From Methylomicrobium sp. wino1 (GTDB lineage: Bacteria > Pseudomonadota > Gammaproteobacteria > Methylococcales > Methylomonadaceae): DNA of 64,000 nucleotides. Below are positions 1-10,300 of the stretch, piece by piece (positions within the stretch are counted from its first letter, which is position 1; each line of letters opens with the position of its first letter). The notes below the pieces were generated by a model. The model was not told where the DNA came from and did no database searches. It worked only from the letters and a program-made list of their open reading frames with translations. Location of the stretch: contig NZ_CP024202.1 in NCBI RefSeq assembly GCF_003932755.1, positions 4,402,001-4,466,000 on the forward strand. The letters run 5' to 3'. A program made the position numbers and the translations under genes.

Positions 1-1068
1 TTTTCCCGGCGGAACCATTTCAAGCTGCCGTCCGGCTCGCGAGTCATGACGATCACTTCTTGGTTTGCCAACGGCATATTGCCGATACCGTCGGTAACTG
101 ACACATTCAACAATTTGTTGCCGACCACGAAATTGACCAAACCGCCTTGTGTTACCGTTTCGCTAGTCAGCCAACGGTTATCGAAAGTGCTTTGCGCTTT
201 GAACACATAAATCTTGCCGCCGCCCAGCTCCGGCAAATCGAAATCGGCGAAGCCGTTGCCGTCGGTATTCGTTGCGCTGCCGCTGACATACACATCCTTG
301 CCGTCGGTTTGGTGAACATAGGCGTTGACCCGGTATTCCGCCAAGGCGCCGCCGGTTTGACCGTTGACCGCTTTGACCCGAACATTGCCGACCTTAAAGG
401 CGTGATTGCCGGTTTGTTGAATATCGGATGAATAAACGATGCCGCTGCCGTGTTTCTTGGTGGTACGCAGAACATAGTCGGTACCGCTGCCCAAGCCAGG
501 CAAGTCCAGGCTCAATTGGCCATTAGCATCGGTATTTTCCCGGCGGAACCATTTCAAGCTGCCGTCCGGCTCGCGAGTCATGACGATCACTTCTTGGTTT
601 GCCAACGGCATATTGCCGATACCGTCGGTAACTGACACATTCAACAATTTGTTGCCGACCACGAAATTGACCAAACCGCCTTGTGTTACCGTTTCGCTAG
701 TTAGCCAACGATTATCGAAAGTGCTTTGCGCTTTGAACACATAAATCTTGCCGCCGCCCAGCTCCGGCAGATCGAAATCGGCGAAGCCGTTGCCGTCGGT
801 ATTCGTTGCGCTGCCGCTGACATACACATCTTTGCCGTCGGCTTGGCGAACATAGGCATTGACTCGGTATTCCGCCAAGGCGCCGCCGGTTTGACCGTTG
901 ACCGCTTTGACCCGAACATTGCCGACCTTAAAGGCGTGATTGCCGGTTTGTTGAATATCGGATGAATAGACGATGCCGCTGCCGTGTTTCTTGGCCGTAC
1001 GCAGAACATAGTCGGTACCGCTGCCCAAGCCCGGTAAATCCAGGCTCAGCTTTCCGTTGCCATCGGTG
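1..1068. repeat. tandem 534-bp coding repeats
   Basis: Positions 1-534 and 535-1068 are nearly identical; by eye there are roughly ten differences in the first 470 bases and more in the last 60. A diverged half-copy follows at 1069-1240. The period is a whole number of codons (178). Such high identity points to recent duplication or gene conversion and to copy-number variability. More copies may lie beyond the left edge. Confidence 0.9.
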
Positions 1069-1557
1069 TTTTCCCGGCGGAACCATTTCAAGCTACCGTC
1101 TTGTTCACGGCTCATAACAATTATTTCTTGATTCGCCAACGGCGTATTGCCGATACCATCGGTGACCGTGACATTCAACAGCTTGTTACCGACTACGAAG
1201 GTAATATTACCCGCTAGGCCGATCAACTGACTTACCTTAGTTCGACCATCGAATGGATTGGCCGTTTTTAATAGATATTGACTCCCTTGCGTTAACCCGG
1301 GTAAAGATAAACCGGCAAAACCTTGAGCGTCGGTCGTCGCGCGCCGCGCCCACTTTTCAGACCCGTCGCTTAAAACCTCATAAGCCGTAACCGAATGCTC
1401 GGAAATCGGTTGTCCTGTTGCTCCGCTGACTAATCTTACCGTTAATAGATTGCTTGCTTCTTGCGCCGCTACTTTGATCGGTTGAAAAAAAACTATAATA
1501 AGAAAAAATAAAAATAAATAACTCTGAAATGAAACTTTTTCGGGTATTGTGTTCATT
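1..1557 (-). CDS. secreted repeat protein with tandem Ig/transthyretin-like domains (3' end outside window)
   Basis: The reading frame opens at ATG 1557 and stays open to the window edge, so the C-terminus is missing. Residues 1-35 form a typical secretion signal: a short polar N-terminus, a strongly hydrophobic core rich in F/L/I/V, then a small-residue cleavage region ending VAAQE. The rest is a string of beta-rich domains of about 89 residues with recurring blocks LDLPGLGSGTDYVLRT, FVVGNKLLNV(S/T)VTDG and NTDGNGFADFDLPELGGG. These resemble carboxypeptidase-regulatory-like or Cna-B/transthyretin-like folds. Pairs of domains make a 178-residue unit encoded by nearly identical 534-bp DNA repeats. 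The extracellular location is inferred from the signal; adhesion, matrix or surface-stalk roles are possible, but nothing here decides. The gene has no obvious operon partner. AT-rich leader DNA precedes it. Confidence 0.75.
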
Positions 1558-1947
1558 ACTACGCCCCTCCAATACAAAATAGAAATCTTGTATGTAATTT
1601 AACTGACAATGAATCTTCATTTTTCAAAGTAGTTCAAAGTGAGACAATCTGCCTAACATATTGAATGGTCTGTCACAAAAAAAATGTCTTTTATTGTTGA
1701 CGATGAGAATTAAGTCGGTTTTTTTGTAGCTGCCGACAGATAGGGGGTAACCGACGTTACTACTCTTTTTTAGTGAAGAATCGCTCTACTTTGTTAGGTA
1801 CAGAGGAGTGTCTGCCTAATAACCTGGTCGTTCATACATATATCGTCGAAACCTGATGAATAAAAAACATTTTAAATACAGCAAGCTATCGTATGTAATC
1901 AAAAAACTGATGTTAAAAACAAACACTATCGTTACTGGAAATTATGA
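1558..1947. other. intergenic region between divergent genes
   Basis: AT-rich DNA between the repeat-protein gene (minus) and the D,D-peptidase gene (plus). It should hold both promoters. I see no convincing -35/-10 pair, operator or RNA gene that I would defend. Confidence 0.5.
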
Positions 1948-3126
1948 ATGCGCCGAATTAGCTACTTGATCTGTTTATCGTTTATCTTGCCTGCACTCAG
2001 TTATGCGGATGAAGCACTAACGGCTTTTTCAAAACTGAATAACGCGGGGCTTATCGTTTTGGATTCAAACGGACGAACGATACGTGCCGATCACGCCGAT
2101 AGACCGTTAATTCCAGCCTCGACGACTAAGTTAGCTACAGCCTGGCTGGCATTAATGCACTGGGGCGAAGCTCATCGTTTTCGTACTCAGTTTTATTGGG
2201 ATGAACCATCGCAAACTTTATGGATAAAAGGCAGCGGCGATCCTTATCTGGTTTCCGAAGAAATCGCCCGGATTGCTCGAAGTTTGAAACAAAAGGGTCT
2301 GCAACAAGTTAAAGCCATAGGCCTCGACAACTCTCTTTTTCAAGCAGGTTTGGTTTTACCGGGCACCGGAACCACGAACAATCCTTACGATGCGGTACCT
2401 ACAGCAATGGCGGCGAACTTCAACACAATAGCAATCAAAAAGATTAACGGAAAAGTACTGTCTGCCGAGCCCCAAACACCGCTAACCCCATACGCGAAAA
2501 GCCTAGGCCGCTCGATCAATAGCGGCGAGTTGCGCGTCAATACCGGCCGGAATCCACGCAATGCGGAAAGCTATTTTGCCGAATTAATGGCTGCCTTTTT
2601 ACGGGTACAAGGAATTGAGGTCGATCCGCAAATCGTTTTCGGCAAAGTACCGAATCAGCCTGTATTTTATACGCACACCAATAGCAAAACACTCGGCGAA
2701 ATCGTGCGGACGATGTTGAAATATTCGACTAATTTCGTTGCTAACCAGCTAATTTTGATGCTGAGTTCGGAAACCTACCAACGCCCAGCGAATACTGCCG
2801 ATGTTCAGCGATACATGGAAGAATCCTTATCTCGGTATTTCGCTTGGAAGAATTTTACATTTGAGGATGGCGCCGGCCTATCCCGTAATAACCGTCTATC
2901 ACCGCAGCAGCTGACCGAACTCTTGCAAGCCTTTCGTCCGTGGAAACACTTGTTACCGGAAATCGAGCCTGGCGTCTACGCGAAAACCGGAACGCTAAGC
3001 GGCGTCAGTTCGTTAGCAGGTTACTTAGTCAAACGCGGCGAATGGCATCCTTTTGCCGTCGTGATGAATGAAAATGTACCTTATCAATTGAGAAATCGTA
3101 TTGCTCGAGAGCTGTCTATGAGATAA
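1948..3126 (+). CDS. dacB: D-alanyl-D-alanine carboxypeptidase/endopeptidase, PBP4 (S13) family
   Basis: 392-residue protein with a Sec signal peptide (residues 1-20, ending SYA). All three penicillin-binding motifs are visible: SxxK as STTK at 58-61 (catalytic Ser58), SxN as STN at 260-262 and KTG at 346-348. The spacing and the GSGDPYL block near residue 95 fit peptidase family S13, low-molecular-mass class C PBPs that trim or cleave D-Ala crosslinks in periplasmic peptidoglycan. It is shorter than E. coli PBP4 (about 477 residues), so part of the accessory domains inserted between SxxK and SxN is probably reduced. Start: the ATG at 1948 leads directly into the signal peptide; an ATG at 1942 is out of frame. 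The gene stands alone and is followed by a MITE-like repeat. Confidence 0.85.
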   Translation: MRRISYLICLSFILPALSYADEALTAFSKLNNAGLIVLDSNGRTIRADHADRPLIPASTTKLATAWLALMHWGEAHRFRTQFYWDEPSQTLWIKGSGDPYLVSEEIARIARSLKQKGLQQVKAIGLDNSLFQAGLVLPGTGTTNNPYDAVPTAMAANFNTIAIKKINGKVLSAEPQTPLTPYAKSLGRSINSGELRVNTGRNPRNAESYFAELMAAFLRVQGIEVDPQIVFGKVPNQPVFYTHTNSKTLGEIVRTMLKYSTNFVANQLILMLSSETYQRPANTADVQRYMEESLSRYFAWKNFTFEDGAGLSRNNRLSPQQLTELLQAFRPWKHLLPEIEPGVYAKTGTLSGVSSLAGYLVKRGEWHPFAVVMNENVPYQLRNRIARELSMR

Positions 3127-3170
3127 GGATACGGTAAAAAAACGTTCCTAAATAGTTTCCACGCTCTTCT

Positions 3171-3430
3171 GCGCTCATCGTTATACATAAATCGTAGATA
3201 CCGTCTTGCCTTCTTAGCTAATGCGACTTCGATACCATTTATTGTTACCTAACGTAACCGACTTTCCCTCACCTAGCGTTAGGTGAGGGACGATCAGGGG
3301 ATCGCTCCCACAAAGCACCCGTCGCCCAACTGTGGGAGCGACGCCTTCGTCGCGACTAGCGAAGCCACTGACCTTTGATACCCGAAGATTTATCAAACAA
3401 TCCCTACGATTTATCTATAACGATGAGCGC
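3171..3430. repeat. MITE-like element, copy 1
   Basis: A 260-bp element with terminal inverted repeats of about 27 bp, left end starting GCGCTCATCGTTATA. The right end (3402-3430) is its reverse complement with one internal mismatch. The interior carries a palindromic core with GATCGCTCCCACAAAG and the inverse TGTGGGAGCGACG, plus the shared block CTTCGATACCATTTATTGT. Related copies lie at 15371-15677 and 59396-59671. A 60-codon ORF inside it is not considered a gene. Confidence 0.8.
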
Positions 3431-3551
3431 TCAGCGAGAGAACGATGGGGAATCGGGAAGTTATATGAGACCCTATGCTAAGCAACTGGAAAGGAGTGAG
3501 CAGTTGAGAGCCCCGATATAAAGTTCGCTTTGTAAAGTCCGGTCTTGGTGA

Positions 3552-4370
3552 TCACAACCCGGTTTTTACAGACTTCACTGTAGGAGACAGGGCTTTGATT
3601 TCACGTGAGATATTCGAATAAAGCTCAAGGGTCCAATCCGGTAGTTTTTCAGTATCGGCCTCCAGAGGATAGACCCTGGGGTCATGCGGTGCGATCACGA
3701 CCTTCACATTGTCGGCGCCCACTTGCGCGGTCAACACGAAAAGCTCCTCAATGGCTTCATCGCCCATGGCCAGGCAACCGATGGAGCTGGCTTTGCCATG
3801 GATGAAAATATCCGACCCCGGCTTGCTACGGCCTTCCTGCCTGGCATGGAAGCGATCGAATTCGTTAGGATAATTAATTTTCATCGACAAGTGATAATGA
3901 CTGTTCGGGTTCAACCCCTCGATATGGTAAATACCCTCCGGCACCTGCTCGTCCCCTTGACGTAATTTAGGGCCCGCAACACCACTGGCGGCTTGAATGT
4001 CATAGTCGCGGATAAATCGAAATTCGCCGCTGCCTCTGGCCCATAGCTCCAGTTTTTTTTCCTGTTTCAGAGTGATAAAGACGATTTCACTTGGCGGATA
4101 AGAAACATTGGCCTTGGCGAAATAAGATGCAAGCTTGAGCGTTGCATACGGGCCGTAAGCCTGTAGGACATCTTCGACAGTTCTTTGACCATCCAACGAC
4201 GGCGACATCTGAGGGATAAAATAAAGGTTCCGATCAGGCTGGGCTTGCGGCTTGGCGGCAGCGGTGGTAGCGAAAGTGATGTCGGAAATAGCGGCAGGCC
4301 TTGGCGCGACGCATGCGCCGAGCAAGGCTGCCATAACCAAACCAAAAACGATTTTGGCCGTTGATTTCAT
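3552..4370 (-). CDS. lipoprotein L,D-transpeptidase, YkuD/YafK type
   Basis: 272-residue protein. The N-terminus is a lipoprotein signal with lipobox LGAC, so Cys20 should be lipidated. The catalytic YkuD signature is plain: HGKASSIGC at 191-199, with His191 and nucleophile Cys199 followed by AMGDEAI. The overall layout (short N-terminal region, catalytic domain at about 95-235) resembles the YafK/ErfK branch of murein L,D-transpeptidases, periplasmic enzymes that make 3-3 crosslinks, attach or release lipoprotein, or hydrolyse amide bonds. E. coli YafK (DpaA) detaches Braun lipoprotein. Which activity applies here cannot be read from sequence. The gene stands alone between two repeat-filled gaps. 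Confidence 0.85.
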   Translation of the reverse strand: MKSTAKIVFGLVMAALLGACVAPRPAAISDITFATTAAAKPQAQPDRNLYFIPQMSPSLDGQRTVEDVLQAYGPYATLKLASYFAKANVSYPPSEIVFITLKQEKKLELWARGSGEFRFIRDYDIQAASGVAGPKLRQGDEQVPEGIYHIEGLNPNSHYHLSMKINYPNEFDRFHARQEGRSKPGSDIFIHGKASSIGCLAMGDEAIEELFVLTAQVGADNVKVVIAPHDPRVYPLEADTEKLPDWTLELYSNISREIKALSPTVKSVKTGL

Positions 4371-4439
4371 AAAATTATTTTGGAAATGAATTTATAACCC
4401 GCTTAGTTTAAGCGCCCTCTCCCATGTCCGCAAGTACAG

Positions 4440-4630
4440 GCTTTCTCAACAGCAATTCCCAATTTGGGGATCAAACAGGGTGTGGCGTATGCTTGGCGAG
4501 GATGTCGGCAGCAGGGAGCGCTGACGTCAAGCCCCCATGGATGGGTTCACGGCGTTCCTCGACAGGGATACCTCACACCCTAAATCCAGCGAGAATGCTC
4601 AAACTGGGAATTACTGCTTTCTCAATCGAA
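4440..4630. repeat. long imperfect inverted repeat
   Basis: The ends mirror each other: GCAATTCCCAATTTGGG near 4452 and its imperfect reverse complement CAAACTGGGAATTACTGC at 4600-4617, with GGGTGTGG near 4479 mirrored by CCTCACACCC near 4571. The 350-bp gap between the YafK-like gene and the DsbA-like gene is essentially this foldback repeat. An 80-codon ORF across it is rejected as a gene. Confidence 0.6.
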
Positions 4631-4722
4631 ACAGGGATTCTTAAGCTTGACTTTTTCGTGTTTTGACGCGGCTTCAACGCACTGGTTACAATGAGGGGCA
4701 TTTTATTGCACGTAGACTGACC

Positions 4723-5352
4723 ATGCCGACAATTCGTTTATTCTATATCCATGACCCCATGTGCAGTTGGTGCTATGCATTCCGCTCGAGCTTTAGCGCC
4801 TTACAAAGCAACCTACCACAATCTATCCGTTTGATTTATCTGTTGGGCGGTTTGGCTCCGGACTCCACCACGCCGATGCCCGAGTCTATGCGGCAAGCCA
4901 TTCAACAAAACTGGCGCCGAATCGAACAAACCGTACCCGAAGTCCGTTTTAATTTCGAATTTTGGGCTGTCAATACGCCGATCCGTTCAACTTACCCGGC
5001 CTGCCGAGCGCTATTAGCGGCCAGAAAGCAAAGTCCCGATCATGAGATCCCCATGTTACAGGCTATACAGTCGACCTATTATGAACGGGCTCATAATCCG
5101 TCGCTGACCGACACTCTTCAGGAATGCGCCGCCGAAATCGGCTTGGATACCGCTCTATTCGGTAAAGACTTGTTGAGCCCGGCGATTGAACATGAATTAC
5201 AGCAAGAAATTCAATTGGCCAGAAGCATGGGCGTGTCGAGCTATCCGTCCTTACGTTTGCTGCATAATGACGAGCTGTTTGCCATTCACATTGACTATCT
5301 CGATCATCAAGCCATACTCGATGAAATAGCCAGCATTCTGCAAGCCGTTTGA
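4723..5352 (+). CDS. DsbA-family thioredoxin-fold protein (FrnE-like)
   Basis: 209 residues from ATG 4723, which starts right before the first beta strand (MPTIRLFYIHDPMCSWC). A TTG 60 bases upstream would add an unlikely arginine-rich extension. The active-site motif CSWC sits at 14-17 just after the first strand, then an all-helical insertion and the C-terminal cis-Pro strand SYPSLRLL. This order is that of the DSBA-like thioredoxin domain shared by FrnE/2-hydroxychromene-2-carboxylate isomerase relatives. No signal peptide is present, so it is a cytosolic thiol-disulphide or glutathione-dependent enzyme; the substrate is unknown. The downstream methyltransferase is 86 bases away in the same direction. 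Confidence 0.8.
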   Translation: MPTIRLFYIHDPMCSWCYAFRSSFSALQSNLPQSIRLIYLLGGLAPDSTTPMPESMRQAIQQNWRRIEQTVPEVRFNFEFWAVNTPIRSTYPACRALLAARKQSPDHEIPMLQAIQSTYYERAHNPSLTDTLQECAAEIGLDTALFGKDLLSPAIEHELQQEIQLARSMGVSSYPSLRLLHNDELFAIHIDYLDHQAILDEIASILQAV

Positions 5353-5438
5353 GTCTTATTGAAAACCCACGCCTTTATCCAAATCGACGCGATAAACTAT
5401 GGATCATCCCGTATGAACGGTCAACTATCAGGTGAATA

Positions 5439-6158
5439 ATGGAACAGAAAGAGGAAGACTTGGCGCAAATTGTATCACTGACGCTCAGTCATTATCAGCA
5501 CAATGCCGAAGACTTTTGGCAGGGCACCAAAGACCATGACGTGACCCAGAACTATGCAGCCTTTTTGGCGCCGCTGCCTAAAAATAAAGCGCTGGATATT
5601 TTAGATTTGGGCTGCGGACCGGGACGGGATGTTCACTATTTTAAGTCACTAGGACATCGGCCAGTCGGCCTGGACGGTTGCGAGGCATTTTGCGCGATGG
5701 CCCACAGGTTTACAGGCTGCAAGATTCTGCATCAAAATTTCCTTAACCTAAATCTTGCCAAGCAACGTTTCGATGGCATCTTCGCCAATGCCTCGTTATT
5801 TCATGTGCCGAGCCGGGAGCTGCCGCGCGTACTCAAAATCTTGCATGCCACATTAAAGCCCGGAGGCATTTTATTTTCCTCGAATCCGCGCGGCAATGAC
5901 GAGGAAGGTTGGTCTGGACAACGCTATGGTCATTTCATGACCTTCGAAACCAGTAAACAGTATCTGGAGGAAGCCGGCTTCACTGTGCTCGATCATTATT
6001 ACCGCCCCAAAGGCAGGCCCGCTGATGAGCAAGCTTGGCTAGCAATCGTCGCGATGAGTATTTGTCCATACGCATCAAGCAAAGTACAGTTCCCCTCTGC
6101 CAAATCGCTACCGACCTCTTCCGGCGGGTCTAAGCAGCGTAGCCCGGATGGAGCGTAG
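5439..6158 (+). CDS. class I SAM-dependent methyltransferase with repeat-derived C-terminus
   Basis: 239 residues. Motif I, ILDLGCGPGRDV (about residues 50-61), the acidic residue ending strand 2 (LDGCEA) and the motif NASLFHVP identify a Rossmann-fold class I methyltransferase of the small-molecule type. The last recognisable core is near residue 208 (EQAWLAIV). The remaining ~30 residues are encoded by intergenic repeat DNA: the block ATACGCATCAAGC also occurs near 43413 and 59295, and the REP palindrome near 6139 is also at 38318 and 40718. The native stop therefore seems to have been lost and the tail is probably junk. The substrate is unknown. Confidence 0.75.
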   Translation: MEQKEEDLAQIVSLTLSHYQHNAEDFWQGTKDHDVTQNYAAFLAPLPKNKALDILDLGCGPGRDVHYFKSLGHRPVGLDGCEAFCAMAHRFTGCKILHQNFLNLNLAKQRFDGIFANASLFHVPSRELPRVLKILHATLKPGGILFSSNPRGNDEEGWSGQRYGHFMTFETSKQYLEEAGFTVLDHYYRPKGRPADEQAWLAIVAMSICPYASSKVQFPSAKSLPTSSGGSKQRSPDGA

Positions 6159-6169
6159 CGCAATCCGGG
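6139..6169. repeat. REP palindrome, copy 1
   Basis: GTAGCCCGGATGGAGCGTAG followed by CGCAATCCGGG. The same sequence, with the preceding block CCGGCGGGTCTAAGCAGC, recurs near 38318, and a third copy is at 40718. The element overlaps the 3' end of the methyltransferase frame. REP-type sequences are the usual partners of RAYT transposases, one of which is encoded at 41313-42152. Confidence 0.75.
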
Positions 6170-6234
6170 AAGCTCGGAGCCAAGCCATTCCCGTATTCCG
6201 CTTCGCTGCATACGGGCTACATGCCAACGGCTTG

Positions 6235-6471
6235 GTGAAGCTTCAAACTATCCCTCACCCTTCGACAGCGCTCTCCTGAGCGTAACCGAATGGCTCAGGG
6301 CGAACGGTAGTTTGAGGCACTCAACGGCTCTTTTTATACCTTTCGCACTTCAAATTTCGGTGATGCTTAAGGAGGCGCCGGGGTGATCGGCAAAGCCTTT
6401 GCCTACATGGACATATTAATGGTGTCCTTTGACGGTCACCCCGGTGCCAAATTTTGATCTACGGGTAAGGC
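6235..6471. repeat. repeat-filled intergenic region
   Basis: Contains the inverted pair around CCTTCGACAGCG / CTCAGGGCGAACGG (6250-6310), then a member of a dispersed family beginning TTTTTATACCTTTCGCACTT at 6331 and running through GGAGGCGCCGGGG to about 6455. Related copies start near 12658 and 59769. No gene is seen. Confidence 0.65.
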
Positions 6472-7311
6472 TCATAGCCCCTTCAAGGTAGTCTTTCGCA
6501 TCCTGAGATAAAAATCCTCCATGACTTCGGTAAATGAGTTTTGTTTTTGCCAAAACGCGGGAAAATCACCGCACTTTTTGATTAACATGGCGGGAACAGC
6601 GGCCGGTTGGCTGGGTTCTATGCTTTTGGGTAAAGGCTGGCGCCCCTGCCAAAAGCTTTTTAGGCTAGTTTCATCGGGTATTTCCGTAAGTCTCGGGCGG
6701 GTATAAAAACTCTCTACCGGCCCTAATTCCGCCGCCGCGCCGCTTTTAGCATCGCTCAAGACTTTTCCAAGCGGAGACAGTGCCAAATCCTGCAATAGTT
6801 TTTCCGGTGCCAATCCTCGCATTTCAAATAACAGAAACGGGTCCCGATCGAATTGTCCGGCTAATCGATAGCAGACACCGGCTATATGTTTGCAGGGCAC
6901 GGCATAATCCGGACAATCGCAAGAAACTTTAAAGTCTTTATAACTGTTCGGCAGTAAATGTACGCCGACATCCCTAAAAACCGTTTCAATGTTTTCCGGA
7001 ATTTCATTGAGCAGCAATCTTGAGATAAAACTGGCGCGTTGCGCGAGTTGCTGAATAATTTTGTGCCATTGCGTCTCTGAAAGCCGGGTCATTTGCACAC
7101 TGACACGATAAGTGGGCTCTTTATAAACGCCAAAATAGGGATTGACGTTCCCGCGCAGTTTGGCCTCGACTTTGCCATCCTTGAGCAGCCATTGCTTGAT
7201 ACGGTTGTCGCTGGAATAAGAGCGCCCGCGGGCTAGGCGGCCGCTGTCGGTAAAATTTTCCAGGGCCTCTATAAAGCGTTGCCCCCACCAGGTTTTTGCA
7301 TATTTGCTCAT
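6472..7311 (-). CDS. SWIM zinc-finger protein (YwqB-like)
   Basis: 279 residues from ATG 7311. The zinc ligands of a SWIM finger are clear near residue 130: CDCPDYAVPCKH (CxC...CxH). The protein begins with the conserved block YAKTWWGQRFIEAL seen in SWIM proteins that accompany bacterial SNF2 helicases. The stop codon of the upstream helicase is one base before this ATG (TAA-C-ATG), with GGAAGG from the helicase end as ribosome-binding site, so the two are translationally linked. In Bacillus subtilis the equivalent pair is ywqA/ywqB. SWIM fingers bind DNA or proteins; a role as helicase partner in DNA repair or remodelling is inferred from the pairing. Confidence 0.85.
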   Translation of the reverse strand: MSKYAKTWWGQRFIEALENFTDSGRLARGRSYSSDNRIKQWLLKDGKVEAKLRGNVNPYFGVYKEPTYRVSVQMTRLSETQWHKIIQQLAQRASFISRLLLNEIPENIETVFRDVGVHLLPNSYKDFKVSCDCPDYAVPCKHIAGVCYRLAGQFDRDPFLLFEMRGLAPEKLLQDLALSPLGKVLSDAKSGAAAELGPVESFYTRPRLTEIPDETSLKSFWQGRQPLPKSIEPSQPAAVPAMLIKKCGDFPAFWQKQNSFTEVMEDFYLRMRKTTLKGL

Positions 7312-7312
7312 G

Positions 7313-10300
7313 TTAACCTTCCATAACACTGTATTTATTGAGGGCGATCAGTTCTTTAAACGCCTGGTTGTCCAGCTTGGTGAGCCAACTTTCGTCATTG
7401 CCGACAATACTGTCGGCCATTTTTTGCTTGTCGGCAATCATTTGATCGATGCGTTCTTCCAAGGTGCCCAACGTAACGAATTTATGCACGAAGACATTCT
7501 TCTTCTGACCGATACGAAACGCCCGGTCGGTAGCTTGATTTTCAACGGCGGGGTTCCACCAGCGATCGAAATGAAAAACATGGTTAGCCCGAGTCAGAGT
7601 GATCCCCACACCACCAGCTTTGAGCGATAAAATAAACACGCAGGGCCCCGTTTCCGGGTCTTGAAAATCACCAATCATTTGTTCGCGTTTACTACGCGGG
7701 GTTCCCCCGTGTAAATAATAAGTTTTATAGTGTTTTTCATGTGCCAGGTAGCGTTCCAATTGATCACCGATTTCGGTGAACTGGGTAAATACCAACACGC
7801 TGTCACCTTGATCCATTGCTTCCTCGAGCATTTCTCCGATGCGTTCCAGCTTATGCGAACGTTCCGGAGTAAAGGCGCTACCATCCTGCAAAAACTGGGA
7901 CGGATGATTGCAGATTTGTTTCAATTTCATCAAGGTGGACAACATCAGACCCTGCCGTTGAATTCCTTCCGCTTCATCCAATTGCGTCACTACATCCTGC
8001 ACCACGACTTCGTACAAGGAGGCTTGTTCCTTGCTGAGGTTGCAGTAGATCTTATTTTCAATTTTATCGGGTAAATCCTTGATGATCGCTTTATCGGTTT
8101 TCAAGCGCCGTAACACAAAAGGCTGGATCAGTTTTTTCAAGACAGTCGATTGGACCGGGTCATTATCCCGCTGCACTGGCAACTCGTAGGTTTTGCGAAA
8201 TTGCGCTTGTTTGCCCAGATAGCCGGGATTGAGGAAATTGAAAATGGACCATAAATCCATCAGGCGGTTTTCCACCGGCGTACCCGTCAACGCCAGACGG
8301 GAATCGGCAGTCAGTTTCAAAATGGCTTTAGTTTGTGCCGTCTTGGGGTTCTTGATGTTTTGTGCCTCATCCAAAACCACCCGACGCCAGTGTAACGCAC
8401 TCAGTAATCTGCTGTCTTTTCGCGCCAGGGTATAAGAGGTGATCAGCAAATCATGCCTTAGACTGAGTTGTTTGAATGCATCGGCATCTTGCTCACGCTC
8501 GCTGCCATGATGGATCAATGTGGTCAGATGCGGCGCGAACTTTTCAATTTCTTTTTGCCAGTTACCGATGACGGAGGTCGGCGCAACCAATAATGTAGGG
8601 CTGAACTTGTTTTGCTCATGTTCCATGACCAACAAACTAATGACTTGCATGGTTTTACCCAGACCCATGTCATCGGCCAGACAGCCGTTCAAACCCAAAC
8701 TTTCCAGATAACGCAACCAAGCCACCCCTCGCTTTTGATAATCCCGCAATTGCGCGTTGAGTTTTTCCGGATTATCAATAAGCTCCAATTGACTATGATC
8801 GGATAGTTTTGCCAACATTTGCGCCAAGCTGTCTTGAACATCGAGCTCAAAACTGTCCTCCTCTTCGGCCAACTTTCTTAATAATTCCTGCACCGTTAGT
8901 TCGGGCATGTCCGTCTTTTGCTGCTGGATAAAAGCCAACATTTCCTGCATCTTGTCGCGATCCAACTCCATCCATTGCCCGCGAAAATGGATCAACGGCG
9001 CTTTGCTGTCGACCAATTGCTGCCATTCTTCAGGATTCAGTGCTTCATCACCGATAGCCAGCTCATAGTGATAATCGGTCAATGATTCCATTGAAAGATG
9101 GGATTGCGCACTGGTGGATGCAGACTTGCTCTTGACGGATGTACGCAGGCGAAGTTTCGCCCGACGGCGGCCTTTAGGAGTCAGCCACGCCGGAATAACG
9201 ATTTTAAAACCGGCATCTTCCAATATCCATGCACTCTCTTTCAGAAAATCGAAGGCTTCCTCCATGGTGAGCAACACAGCATCGGGCTCACTGCTTTCCA
9301 TACCCTGCCAAAGTTTGGGATAAATGCGCGCGGCTTGGGCAAGATTAATCAATATCTGCTGTTCGATCGCCTGGCCAAATGACTGATCCATCACTTTATG
9401 AAAATGACCTTTATCATCCCAATAGTCGGCTAAATCCTCTTTAAGCGACGGATCTTTGTGTGAAGATAAAAAGAAAATCAAGCGCCACTCGTCAATAGCC
9501 TCGGCATCGGCTTCAATCAGTTGTAAGCCTAATTGCAGTGAACTTCCCGTCTCGCTATCACTTCCCAGCAATTTTTGTTGCCATTGATGCCAATATTTAA
9601 AGTCATCGGGGATTTGTTGACAGGTCCTTATCGGCTCCACTGTTTGTCGTTGCAACAAAATTGTTGCTAAAAATTCGTACTGGACTTTTTTCGTAAAAAC
9701 CTGAGGCATCTCCGATGCGGCAGCGGCCAGCAGTTCATGAATCAACACTTCGGCAAAATGCCGTAACAAAGATTCAGGTTCATAGTGTTGACTGCAAGAC
9801 AACGGCATACATGCCGCAGAATGATGTATCAAAGTTTCATGGTGACTAGATACCGCTTGCCAACGACGATACAGTTCTATTTTCTTACCCGACTGTTTGC
9901 TCAACAGCAGCGGTATATATTGGTCCTTCGCGAAAACGTGTCTTAACGATTGACTAAAGTAATACCAAAACAGAAAGTCGCTGCCGAGTCGGCTACTAGC
10001 GGCTTGATAACAGCACAAAAAATGAATGTTATTAATCGTTTTTAAAGGATCCGGCAACGGATAAGCGAATACCTGCCAATTTTGCAGCGTGACGGGCTCG
10101 TCAACTTTAACATGTTGTAATTCGGGGGACGGTAGCGGCTGATCCTGATAAGTGGGTAAGTCTAAAGAAATAAGTCTCCCTTGTTCCTTAACCGGACTGA
10201 CAGCCAGCTCTTTTTTTAAAAAATCCAGACAGGACTGGCCTTGCAAGTGTTGAGGATGGACCGGATTGTTCAAACGGCTTGAAACTTCGTCGCTTTCCAC

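Noticed and set aside
3214-3396. 60-codon ORF on the minus strand
   Set aside because: Lies wholly inside MITE-like copy 1; no family features, and the frame is not kept in the other copies.
4424-4666. 80-codon ORF on the plus strand
   Set aside because: Covers a foldback repeat; no ribosome site and low-quality translation.
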